Below are positions 4,704 through 12,103 of a stretch of 12,900 nt of DNA, piece after piece; within the stretch, counting starts at the first letter, position 1, and every line of letters starts with the position of its first letter. The DNA comes from XN24 sp964413755. GTDB lineage: Bacteria; Pseudomonadota; Gammaproteobacteria; Steroidobacterales; XN24. The stretch covers positions 1 through 12,900 of the forward strand of contig CAYPTW010000070.1 in assembly GCA_964413755.1 (NCBI GenBank), in the 5' to 3' direction. A program made the translations under genes and the position numbers. The notes under the pieces were generated by a model. It was not told the origin of the DNA. It saw only the letters and a program-made list of their open reading frames with translations, and did no database searches.

Positions 4704-5921
4704 ATGCCTTTTAGAACCGCCTTGAGCGGCTTGAACGCCGCCTCTTCAGACCTTCGCATCACGGGCAACAACGTGGCGAATGCCGCGACCGTGGGCTTCA
4801 AGCAGTCCCGCGCCGAGTTCGCGGACGTGTTCGCGCTGTCCTACAGCGGCATTTCGCAGAACGCCGTCGGCGCCGGCGTGCGCATTTCCGCCGTCACCCA
4901 GCAGTTCAACCAGGGTAACGTCGACTTCACCGGCAACAACCTCGACCTGGCGCTGAACGGCCAGGGCTTCTTCGTGCTCAGCGACGCCGGCAGCCAGGTG
5001 TACAGCCGCGCGGGCGCCTTCCAGGTCGATCGCGACGGCTTCGTGGTGAACTCTTCCGGCCAGCGCCTGCAGTCCTACCCGCCGTCGAACCCGGAAGGCA
5101 CTGCCTTCAGCACCGGCATGCTGGGCGACCTGCGCCTGGACGCCTCCGAGGCACCGCCGCAGGCCACTTCGCTGGTCGGCGCCACGCTCAACCTGAGCTC
5201 CGAGGCGGAAGACCTTTCCGCGCTGCCCTTCGACCCGACCGACCCGAACACCTTTACCTACACCACTTCGCTGACGACCTTCGATTCGCTCGGCCAGGCG
5301 CACACCGGGACCATGTACTTCCGCAACGTGGGCGCACTGCAGTGGGAAGCCCACTTCGCCATCGACGGCAACGTGGTCGGTGGTGCCCAGCCGTTGACCT
5401 TCAACTCGGACGGCACGCTGTCCTCGCCGCTGTCGGCGGTGAGCTTCGGCGCCTACGATCCGGGCACGGGCGCCGACTTGATGGACGTCGAGATCGACTT
5501 CAGCGAAGCGACCCAGTTCGGCAGCACCAACAGCGTCAGCGCACTGCGCCAGGACGGCTTCTCCACCGGGCGCCTGTCGAGCATCGACATCGACCCGAAC
5601 GGCATCGTGCTGGCGCGCTTCACCAACGGCCAGTCGCGTGCGCTCGGCCAGGTGGCGCTGGCGAACTTCCCCAACCCGCAGGGCCTGCAGCAGCTGGGCA
5701 ACAACGCCTGGGCCGATACCTTCGGCGCCGGTGAGGTGGTGCTCGGCGCAGCCGGCAGCGGCAACTTCGGCGCCATCCAGTCGGGCGGCCTCGAGGCCTC
5801 CAACGTGGACCTCTCGGCGCAGCTGGTGAACCTGATCACGGCGCAGCGCAACTTCCAGGCGAACGCGCAGGTGATCAGCACCGCCGACACCATCACCCAG
5901 ACCATCATCAACCTCCGCTAG
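4704..5921 (+). CDS. flgE: Flagellar hook protein FlgE
   Basis: This 405-residue protein is the hook subunit FlgE, which forms the flexible joint between rod and filament. The N-terminal D0 helix and motif are seen at 7-40 (LSGLNAASSDLRITGNN, then VANAATVGFKQSRAEF). The long middle part (about 90-330) is Thr/Ser/Gly-rich beta sequence with the FlgE-type LNLS and FDSLGQAHT elements of the surface domains. The C-terminal signature is at 363-405, with LEASNVDLSAQLVNLI and AQRNFQANAQVISTADTI. The ribosome binding site is AGGAG about ten bases before the ATG, within the 26-base gap after flgD. Length is close to the enterobacterial protein (about 400). flgF follows after 14 bases; there is no sign of the separate flgF promoter reported in some pseudomonads. 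Confidence 0.97.
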   Translation: MPFRTALSGLNAASSDLRITGNNVANAATVGFKQSRAEFADVFALSYSGISQNAVGAGVRISAVTQQFNQGNVDFTGNNLDLALNGQGFFVLSDAGSQVYSRAGAFQVDRDGFVVNSSGQRLQSYPPSNPEGTAFSTGMLGDLRLDASEAPPQATSLVGATLNLSSEAEDLSALPFDPTDPNTFTYTTSLTTFDSLGQAHTGTMYFRNVGALQWEAHFAIDGNVVGGAQPLTFNSDGTLSSPLSAVSFGAYDPGTGADLMDVEIDFSEATQFGSTNSVSALRQDGFSTGRLSSIDIDPNGIVLARFTNGQSRALGQVALANFPNPQGLQQLGNNAWADTFGAGEVVLGAAGSGNFGAIQSGGLEASNVDLSAQLVNLITAQRNFQANAQVISTADTITQTIINLR

Positions 5922-5935
5922 GCAGGGACAGATAA

Positions 5936-6679
5936 ATGGACCGGATGATCTACCTGGCAATGACCGGCGCGCGCGAGACCATGCTCGCGCAGGCCGGCGT
6001 CAGCCATAACCTCGCCAACGCCAGCACGACCGGCTTCAAGGCCAGCCTGGCACATGTGCAGACCCTCGATGTCGAGGGCCCGGGCCAGCCCGCCCGCGCC
6101 TACGCCATGGGCCTGGACCGCCTTGCCGACCTCACGCCGGGCGCGTTGCAGACCACCGGCCGGGCGCTGGACGTGGCTGTCGAGGGCGAGGGGTGGATCG
6201 CGGTCCAGGCGCCGGACGGCGGCGAGGCTTACACCCGTGCCGGCGACCTGCGTGTCGACTCGCTCGGCCGCCTCACCAACGGCGCCGGTCACCCGGTGAT
6301 GGGCGAGGGCGGCCCGATCGCGCTGCCGCCTTTCGAACAGCTCGAGATCGGCGCCGACGGCACCGTGACCATCCAGCCCATCGGCCAGCCGGCCAATGCG
6401 TTGGCACAGGTGGAGCGCATCCGCCTGGTGAACCCCGACCCGGCAACGCTGCAGCGCGGCGAGGACGGCCTGATCCGCGTCCAGCCGGGCATGGCATCGC
6501 CGCCGGCGGAGGCGGGCGTCAGGCTGCGCACCGGCGCGCTGGAGAACAGCAACGTGAACACGGTGGCGGCGCTGGTGGACATGATCCAGCTGGCGCGCCA
6601 GTTCGAGGTGCAGGTGAAGATGATGAACGCCGCCGAGGAGGCCGACCAGGCCTCGGCCCAATTGCTGCGGATGAGCTGA
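5936..6679 (+). CDS. flgF: Flagellar proximal rod protein FlgF
   Basis: This 247-residue protein is FlgF, a rod subunit between FlgB/FlgC and the distal rod FlgG. It begins MDRMIYLAMTGA, the usual FlgF opening, and the rod motif HNLANASTTGFK is at 24-35. The mid-section has the shared rod/hook element ALDVAVEGEGWIAVQ and a YTRAGDLRVDSLGRL stretch seen in FlgE, FlgF and FlgG. The C-terminal signature reads LENSNVNTVAALVDMIQLAR and then FEVQVKMMNAAEE. It is shorter than FlgG and lacks the FlgG-specific loop, which separates it from its neighbour. The ribosome binding site is weak (AGGGACAG) in the 14-base gap after flgE. Confidence 0.96.
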   Translation: MDRMIYLAMTGARETMLAQAGVSHNLANASTTGFKASLAHVQTLDVEGPGQPARAYAMGLDRLADLTPGALQTTGRALDVAVEGEGWIAVQAPDGGEAYTRAGDLRVDSLGRLTNGAGHPVMGEGGPIALPPFEQLEIGADGTVTIQPIGQPANALAQVERIRLVNPDPATLQRGEDGLIRVQPGMASPPAEAGVRLRTGALENSNVNTVAALVDMIQLARQFEVQVKMMNAAEEADQASAQLLRMS

Positions 6680-6709
6680 CGCTCCGCCGGACACTGAAGG
6701 AGATATGAA

Positions 6710-7501
6710 ATGAACCAGGCCCTGTGGATCGCCAAGACCGGACTCGACGCGCAGCAGACGCGCATGTCGGTGATTTCCAACAACCTCGCCAACGTCAACA
6801 CCACCGGCTTCAAGAAAGGCCGCGCCGTGTTCGAGGACCTCATCTACCAGAACGTACGCCAGGCAGGCGCGCAGTCCTCGCAGGACACGCAGCTGCCCTC
6901 CGGCCTGATGCTCGGTACCGGCGTGCGCACGGTAGCCACGGAGAAGTCCTTCACCCAGGGCAACGTGGTGCAGACCGACAATGCGCTCGACGTCGCCATC
7001 GAGGGCCGCGGCTTCCTGCAGATCCTGATGCCGGACGGCAGCGTGGGCTACACGCGCGACGGCTCGCTGAAGATCGACAGCGAGGGCCGCTTCGTCACCG
7101 CCAGCGGCTATGAAATGCAGCCCGGCATCGTGCTGCCGCAGAACACGCAGAGCGTGACCATCAGCCGCGACGGCATCGTCACTGCCACCATCCCCGGCAC
7201 CGTGGCGCCGGTACAGGTCGGTACGCTGCAGCTGGCTGATTTCATCAACCCGGCGGGCCTGCAGCCGGCCGGCGAGAACCTGTACATGGAGACCGCAGCC
7301 AGCGGCCCGCCGCAGGTCGGCAACCCCGGCCTGAACGGTCTCGGCAACCTCATCCAGGGCGCCCTCGAGGGTTCCAACGTGAACACCGTCGAGGAGCTCG
7401 TGAACATGATCGAGACGCAGCGCGCCTACGAGATCAATTCCAAGGCGATCTCCACGGCCGACGCGATGCTGCAGTTCGCCAACAACCAGCTTGGACGATA
7501 G
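6710..7501 (+). CDS. flgG: Flagellar distal rod protein FlgG
   Basis: This 263-residue protein is the distal rod subunit FlgG, the rod section that crosses the P and L rings. The N-terminal rod motif NNLANVNTTGFKKGR is at 24-38. The FlgG-specific segment that stiffens the rod compared with the hook is present at about 46-66 (YQNVRQAGAQSSQ followed by LPSGL). The C-terminal signature is at 216-263, with LEGSNVNTVEELVNMIETQR and AYEINSKAISTADAML. Length (about 260) is that of the family. AAGGAGATAT just upstream is a strong ribosome binding site in the 30-base gap after flgF, the longest gap in this operon. flgH follows only two bases after the stop. Confidence 0.98.
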   Translation: MNQALWIAKTGLDAQQTRMSVISNNLANVNTTGFKKGRAVFEDLIYQNVRQAGAQSSQDTQLPSGLMLGTGVRTVATEKSFTQGNVVQTDNALDVAIEGRGFLQILMPDGSVGYTRDGSLKIDSEGRFVTASGYEMQPGIVLPQNTQSVTISRDGIVTATIPGTVAPVQVGTLQLADFINPAGLQPAGENLYMETAASGPPQVGNPGLNGLGNLIQGALEGSNVNTVEELVNMIETQRAYEINSKAISTADAMLQFANNQLGR

Positions 7502-7503
7502 CC

Positions 7504-8205
7504 ATGCCTACTTTCTCGTCCCCTAAAGCCGCTTTCGTCGCCCTGCTCGCGATGGTCATGCTGGCCGGCTGCGCCTCGCGCTTTCCGCCGGTCACGCGCG
7601 GCGACCACCCGGACTTTCGCACCGTCGTGGCGCCGCAGCCGTTGCCGCCGGAAGCGAACCACGGCGCCATCTTCCAGGCCGCGAACGCGACTACCTTGTT
7701 CGAAGACTTCAAGGCGCGGCGCGTCGGCGACATCCTCACGGTGGTGCTGTCCGAGCGCACGAATGCGCGCAAGTCGGCCAATACCAACACCGCAAAGGAC
7801 AGCAGCGTCAGCCTCACCGACCCGATCCTCGGCGGCCGCCCGATCACCAGCGGCGGGACGCCGATCCTGAACACCGAGGTCGAGATGCAGCGCTCCTTCG
7901 ACGGCAGCGGCGATGCCGCGCAGAGCAACCAGCTCGAGGGCTCCATCACCGTCACGGTGGCGGAGGTGCTGCCCAACGGCAACCTGGTCATCCAGGGCGA
8001 GAAGTGGGTACAGATCAACCAGGGCAAGGAATACATCCGGCTGCGCGGCATCGTGCGCACGGTGGACATCCGCCCGGACAACTCCGTGCTTTCCACCCAG
8101 GTGGGCGACGCCCAGGTCGCCTACGGCGGGACCGGCACGGTGGCACAGGCCAACTCGCCGGGCTGGCTGACACGATTCTTCAACAGCCCCATCTGGCCGT
8201 TCTGA
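7504..8205 (+). CDS. flgH: Flagellar L-ring lipoprotein FlgH
   Basis: This 233-residue protein is FlgH, the outer-membrane lipoprotein that forms the L-ring bushing around the rod. A lipoprotein signal is clear: hydrophobic core at about 9-21 and lipobox LAGC with the acylated Cys at 23. The residue after it is Ala, not Asp, consistent with sorting to the outer membrane. The family body follows with LFEDFKARRVGDILTVVL (65-82), a low-complexity Asn/Thr/Ser region, then VTVAEVLPNGNLVIQGEKW and YIRLRGIVRTVDI, the most conserved FlgH strands. It ends with an aromatic PIWPF, as many outer-membrane proteins do. No strong ribosome binding site is seen and it starts two bases after flgG, so coupling to flgG is likely. 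Confidence 0.97.
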   Translation: MPTFSSPKAAFVALLAMVMLAGCASRFPPVTRGDHPDFRTVVAPQPLPPEANHGAIFQAANATTLFEDFKARRVGDILTVVLSERTNARKSANTNTAKDSSVSLTDPILGGRPITSGGTPILNTEVEMQRSFDGSGDAAQSNQLEGSITVTVAEVLPNGNLVIQGEKWVQINQGKEYIRLRGIVRTVDIRPDNSVLSTQVGDAQVAYGGTGTVAQANSPGWLTRFFNSPIWPF

Positions 8206-8224
8206 GCTTAGCGGAGTGCCGAGC

Positions 8225-9340
8225 ATGAAGAGCTTCATGAAAATCCTTTGCGCAGCGCTGCTGGTGATCCTGGCGGCGCAGCCGGCGCAGGCCGAGGAAC
8301 GCATCAAGGACCTCGCCGTGGTATCCGGCGTGCGCAGCAACCAGCTGGTCGGCTACGGCCTGGTGGTGGGCCTGAGCGGCACCGGCGACCAGACCACGCA
8401 GGCGCCGTTCACCGCGCAGAGCCTGCGCAACATGCTCGGCCAGCTGGGCGTGACCATTCCCGGCAACGTGAACCTGCAGCTGAACAACGTCGCGGCGGTG
8501 GCGATCCACGCCGAGCTGCCGCCTTTCGCCAAGCTCGGCCAGACCATCGACATCACTGTCTCTTCCATCGGCAACGCCAAGAGCCTGCGTGGCGGCAGCC
8601 TGCTGATGGCGCCACTGAAGGGCGCCGACGGCCAGGTCTATGCCATCGCCCAGGGCAACCTGGTGGTGGGTGGCTTCGGCGCCGAGGGCAGGGACGGCTC
8701 CAGCATTTCCGTCAACGTGCCGAGCGTCGGCCGCATCCCCGGCGGCGCCACGGTGGAACGCATCGTGCCGTCCGGCTTCAACGCCACCGACAGCATCACG
8801 CTCAACCTGCGCAGCCCGGACTTCACCACTGCCTTCCGTCTCGCCGAAGCCGTGAACAAGGCCATCGGCGACGAGCTGGCGGCGCCGCTGGACGCCACCT
8901 CGGTGCGCGTGCGCGCGCCGCTGGACCCGGGCCAGCGCGTCGGCTTCATGTCCTGGCTGGAAAACATCACCGTGGCGCCCGGCGACCCGCCGGCGCGCGT
9001 CATCGTCAACTCGCGCACCGGCACTATCGTCATGGGCGGCAACGTCAAGGTGCTGGCCGCGGCCGTGGCGCATGGCGGCCTCTCCGTGACCATCTCCGAG
9101 AGCTTCGCCGTGTCCCAGCCTGAGCCGTTCTCGCGCGGCGGCGAGACCGTCGTCGTCCCCGAGAGCGAGATCGAGATCCGCGAAGGCGACGGGCGCATGT
9201 TCCCCTTCGGTCCCGGCACCACGCTCGAAGAGATCGTGCGCGCCGTGAACCAGGTCGGGGCGGCGCCGGGCGACCTGGTGGCCATCCTCGAGGCCCTGCA
9301 TACCTCGGGCGCCCTGCGCGCCGAACTGATCATCATCTGA
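8225..9340 (+). CDS. flgI: Flagellar P-ring protein FlgI
   Basis: This 371-residue protein is FlgI, the periplasmic subunit of the P ring, which depends on FlgA for assembly. The start was set at ATG 8225 because GGAG (8213-8216) lies eight bases upstream; a GTG three codons earlier (8216) would overlap that site. A Sec signal peptide is clear, with hydrophobic core at about 7-18 and cleavage after AQA at 23. The mature protein begins EERIKDLAVVSGVRSNQLVG, then GYGLVVGLSGTGDQT, followed by PPFAKLGQTIDITVSSIGNA and RGGSLLMAPLKGADGQVYA, all hallmark FlgI sequence. It ends in HTSGALRAELIII, the usual FlgI terminus. It lies 19 bases after flgH, and flgJ follows after 13. Confidence 0.98.
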   Translation: MKSFMKILCAALLVILAAQPAQAEERIKDLAVVSGVRSNQLVGYGLVVGLSGTGDQTTQAPFTAQSLRNMLGQLGVTIPGNVNLQLNNVAAVAIHAELPPFAKLGQTIDITVSSIGNAKSLRGGSLLMAPLKGADGQVYAIAQGNLVVGGFGAEGRDGSSISVNVPSVGRIPGGATVERIVPSGFNATDSITLNLRSPDFTTAFRLAEAVNKAIGDELAAPLDATSVRVRAPLDPGQRVGFMSWLENITVAPGDPPARVIVNSRTGTIVMGGNVKVLAAAVAHGGLSVTISESFAVSQPEPFSRGGETVVVPESEIEIREGDGRMFPFGPGTTLEEIVRAVNQVGAAPGDLVAILEALHTSGALRAELIII

Positions 9341-9353
9341 GCGGGGCCGGCGC

Positions 9354-10442
9354 ATGAGTCTCCACGCGATCACCGACACCACGGGCACGGCGAGTCTCGC
9401 CGACCTGCGGCGTTCGGCGCGCGCCGGGGACGCCGAGGCGGCGCGCGAGGCCGCGAAACAGTTCGAAGCCTTGTTCGTCAACATGATGATCAAGCAGATG
9501 CGCCAGGCCATGCCCACTTCCGGCGGCATGTTCGGCGGCGAGGGCATGAAGCTCTACGAGAGCATGCACGACCAGCAGCTCTCGCTCGCCATGTCCCAGC
9601 GCGGCGGCATCGGCCTGGCCGCATCCATCGAGCGGCAGTTGCTGCCGGCCGGTCCGCCCCCGGGCGACGCGCCGCGGGAACTGCATTTCCCCACCCACCG
9701 CCTGCCGGCGCGGGTCGAGCCGCTGGTGCGGCTGGAGACCCAGGCCCGGGCGGAGAGCATGGCGCAGCCCGCGGCAGCGGCGGTCTCTCCGGCCAGCGGG
9801 CCTGCGGCGACGCCGGCCCAGGCGGCAGCCCAGTCGTCGCCCCAGGCGCCGCCGAGCCCGGAGGCTTTCGTCAAGCGGTTGCTGCCGCATGCCCGCCGCG
9901 CGGCGAAGATGCTCGGCGTCGCGCCGGAGGTCCTCATCGCCCAGTCGGCGCTGGAGACCGGCTGGGGCCGCTACATGATGCGCGATGCCGGGGGCCAGCC
10001 GAGCAACAACCTGTTCGGCATCAAGGCTACCGGCGGCTGGAGCGGCGACAAGGTGCGCGTCTCGACCCTGGAGTACCGCGACGGCGTGGCGCGACGCGAG
10101 ACCGCGGCCTTCCGCGGCTATTCGGACGAGGCTGCCAGCTTCGCCGACTACGTGCGGCTGATCGGGGACAACCCGCGCTACCGCCAGGCCGTGGCCAACG
10201 CCGACAGCCCGGAAGGCTACCTGCGCGGCCTGCAGAAGGCCGGCTACGCCACGGATCCCGAGTACGCCGACAAGATTCTTTCCATCCTGCAGCGCGGCCT
10301 GCCGGGCCTGCCAGGGTCGTCCGACGGTCGGACGGATGCCGCCGGCCTCAATATTTCGTCCGCGCGGCCGACTACTACCCAAACGGGCGGCTCTGGAGTC
10401 GCCCGCCTGCAGTCGCACCCGGCGGCTAAGGAGACCACCTGA
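9354..10442 (+). CDS. flgJ: Flagellar rod cap and peptidoglycan hydrolase FlgJ
   Basis: This 362-residue protein is the bifunctional FlgJ of gammaproteobacteria and betaproteobacteria. The N-terminal rod-cap domain (about 1-95) shows AAKQFEALFVNMMIKQMRQA at 33-52 and LSLAMSQRGGIGLA at 76-89. An Ala/Pro/Gln-rich linker (about 96-168) follows. The C-terminal glucosaminidase domain (GH73 family, about 170-315) cuts peptidoglycan so the rod can pass; it has AQSALETGWGRYMM at 196-209, with the presumed catalytic acid Glu201, and NNLFGIKA at 218-225. The last 45 or so residues (about 316-362) are low-complexity and unlike FlgJ, and the DNA there holds two hairpins. The stop overlaps the flgK start by one base (TGATG). 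The ribosome binding site is weak. Confidence 0.95.
   Translation: MSLHAITDTTGTASLADLRRSARAGDAEAAREAAKQFEALFVNMMIKQMRQAMPTSGGMFGGEGMKLYESMHDQQLSLAMSQRGGIGLAASIERQLLPAGPPPGDAPRELHFPTHRLPARVEPLVRLETQARAESMAQPAAAAVSPASGPAATPAQAAAQSSPQAPPSPEAFVKRLLPHARRAAKMLGVAPEVLIAQSALETGWGRYMMRDAGGQPSNNLFGIKATGGWSGDKVRVSTLEYRDGVARRETAAFRGYSDEAASFADYVRLIGDNPRYRQAVANADSPEGYLRGLQKAGYATDPEYADKILSILQRGLPGLPGSSDGRTDAAGLNISSARPTTTQTGGSGVARLQSHPAAKETT
10318..10334 (+). other. 7-bp perfect hairpin in the flgJ tail
   Basis: CGTCCGA-CGG-TCGGACG is a perfect seven-pair inverted repeat with a three-base loop. It lies just after the conserved FlgJ domain ends, in the non-conserved tail about 110 bases upstream of flgK. No T-run follows. 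Confidence 0.5.
10384..10405 (+). other. 8-bp hairpin upstream of the flgK ribosome binding site
   Basis: CGGGCGGC (10384-10391) pairs with GTCGCCCG (10398-10405), including one G-T pair, around a TCTGGA loop. It ends about 22 bases before the AAGGAG ribosome binding site of flgK (10428-10433). It could act as an mRNA processing or stability element; there is no T-run to support a terminator. Confidence 0.4.
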
Positions 10443-12100
10443 TGTCCGGAGTATTCGGCATTGGCACCTCGGCCCTGCTGGCTTACCAGCGGGCCATCGC
10501 GGTGACCGGCCAGAACATCGCCAACGTGGGGAACGAGGACTACAGTCGCCAGCGCATCGACCTGGCGACCCGCAATCCCCAGTTCTCCGGCGCCGGCTGG
10601 TACGGCCAGGGCGTGGACGTGACCGGCGTGAACCGCATGACCGACCAGTTCGTGCAGCGCCAGGTGCTGGACAACACGGCCGGTTCCGCCCGCCAGCAGG
10701 TCTATTACCAGTACGCCCAGCGCGCCGACAGCCTGCTGGCCGACCCGGAGGCCGGGCTGGCGCCGGTATTGCAGCAGTTCTTCTCTGCGGTGCAGGACGT
10801 GGCCAACGACCCGACCTCGACCGCCGCGCGGCAGGTGCTGCTGAGCCAGGGCGAGGCGCTGTCCGACCGTTTCGCTTTCCTGCAGCGGCGGCTGGACGAC
10901 CAGCGCCAGGTGGTGGAAGGCCAGATCGGCGCCGCAGTCGAGGAGGTCAACGGCCTCGCCCGCAGCATCGCCGACCTGAACCGGCAGATCGCCGAGGGTA
11001 TCGGCCAGGCGGGCGGCGCGGCGCCGAACGACCTGCTGGACCAGCGCGACGCCATGATCGAGCAGCTCTCGGGCCTGGTCTCGGTGCAGACCCTGCCGCA
11101 GGGCGACGGTACCGTGAACGTGCTGATCGGCAACGGCCAGAACCTGGTGATGGGCAGCACCGCGACCGCGCTCTCTGCGCAGCCGCTCGGCGCCGACCCG
11201 TCGCGCACCGAGATCGCGTTGCTCAACCCGGGCTCAGTCGTGCCCGTGACCGACATTATTTCCGGCGGGGAGCTTGGCGCCCTGCTCGACGTGCGCCGCG
11301 AAATCCTCGATCCGGCGCAGAATGCCCTCGGCCGCACTGCGGTCGGCCTGGCGCTGTCCTTCAACGAGCTGCACAGCCAGGGCGTGGACCTTGACGGTGT
11401 CGCCGGCGGCGATTTCTTCCGCCTGCCGGACGGCGAAGTGCTGGTGGGACGTGGCAACAGCGCCACCGGCACCCCGGCGCTCACCTACACGGATGCCGCG
11501 GCCCTGACCACGGCGGACTATCGCGCCAGCTTCGACGGCGTGGAATGGCGCCTTACCCGCGCCGGTTCGACGACGCCGCTGGCCACCGCCGCCCCCGGCG
11601 GGACGCTGGCCGCCGACGGCTTCGAGCTCGACCTGTCGGGCGTTGCCGGCGCGGCCGCCGGCGACAGCTTCGACGTGCGGCCCACGCGCACCGCGGCGGC
11701 CGAGCTCGGCCTCGCCATCACAGACCCACGTGCTTTCGCCGCGGCGCTGCCGCCTGACACCCCCGGCGCCAGCGTGGTCGGAGACAACCGCAACGCCCTG
11801 GCGTTGGCCGGCCTAGGCACCGAGCGGGTGCTGGCCAACGGCACCACCAGTATTTCGGCCTCTTACAACGAGCTGGTGGCCGGCGTGGGCGTGAAGACGC
11901 GCCAGGCCGAGCTCTCGGCGGCCGCCCAGGGCCGCATGCTCGAGGCATCACAAGCCCAGCGCGAGTCGGTTTCCGGCGTCAACCTCGACGAGGAAGCGGC
12001 CAATTTGCTGCGCTACCAGCAGGCCTATGCCGCCGCGGCCCAGGTCATCGCCACTGCCGGCACCCTGTTCGACACCCTGCTGATGGCGGTGCGGAGGTAA
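10442..12100 (+). CDS. flgK: Hook-filament junction protein FlgK (HAP1)
   Basis: This 552-residue protein is FlgK, the first junction protein between hook and filament and a client of FlgN. The N-terminal D0 region is at about 8-40 (TSALLAYQRAIAVTGQNIAN, then EDYSRQRIDL). A helical D1 region with coiled-coil character runs to about 200 (QRRLDDQRQVVEGQ and NDLLDQRDAMIEQLSGLV, the last a strong FlgK signature). The variable beta domain is about 330-450. The C-terminal D0 is diagnostic: SGVNLDEEAANLLRYQQAYA then AAAQVIATAGTLFDTLL. Length is close to the enterobacterial 547. A strong AAGGAG precedes the ATG by eight bases, although the start overlaps the flgJ stop. flgL follows after three bases. 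Confidence 0.97.
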   Translation: MSGVFGIGTSALLAYQRAIAVTGQNIANVGNEDYSRQRIDLATRNPQFSGAGWYGQGVDVTGVNRMTDQFVQRQVLDNTAGSARQQVYYQYAQRADSLLADPEAGLAPVLQQFFSAVQDVANDPTSTAARQVLLSQGEALSDRFAFLQRRLDDQRQVVEGQIGAAVEEVNGLARSIADLNRQIAEGIGQAGGAAPNDLLDQRDAMIEQLSGLVSVQTLPQGDGTVNVLIGNGQNLVMGSTATALSAQPLGADPSRTEIALLNPGSVVPVTDIISGGELGALLDVRREILDPAQNALGRTAVGLALSFNELHSQGVDLDGVAGGDFFRLPDGEVLVGRGNSATGTPALTYTDAAALTTADYRASFDGVEWRLTRAGSTTPLATAAPGGTLAADGFELDLSGVAGAAAGDSFDVRPTRTAAAELGLAITDPRAFAAALPPDTPGASVVGDNRNALALAGLGTERVLANGTTSISASYNELVAGVGVKTRQAELSAAAQGRMLEASQAQRESVSGVNLDEEAANLLRYQQAYAAAAQVIATAGTLFDTLLMAVRR

Positions 12101-12103
12101 GCC

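Noticed and set aside
4746..5960. Open frame of 404 codons on the minus strand opposite flgE
   Set aside because: It is antisense to a clear FlgE gene and has the Val/Arg/Gly/His-rich composition of a shadow frame; no ribosome binding site supports it.
4704..7501. Repeated NN-x-AN-x-x-T-x-GFK motif in flgE, flgF and flgG, suggesting a tandem duplication
   Set aside because: This is the ordinary ancient homology of axial rod and hook proteins, not a recent duplication.
8180..9547. Long open frame of 455 codons on the minus strand opposite flgI and flgJ
   Set aside because: It lies fully antisense to strongly conserved FlgI sequence, its product is His/Arg/Ala/Gly-rich without recognisable domains, and such frames arise from high GC at third positions.
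10336..11394. Open frame of 352 codons on the plus strand overlapping flgK in another frame
   Set aside because: Its composition is extremely Arg/Pro/Gly/Ala-rich and it overlaps conserved FlgK coding sequence.
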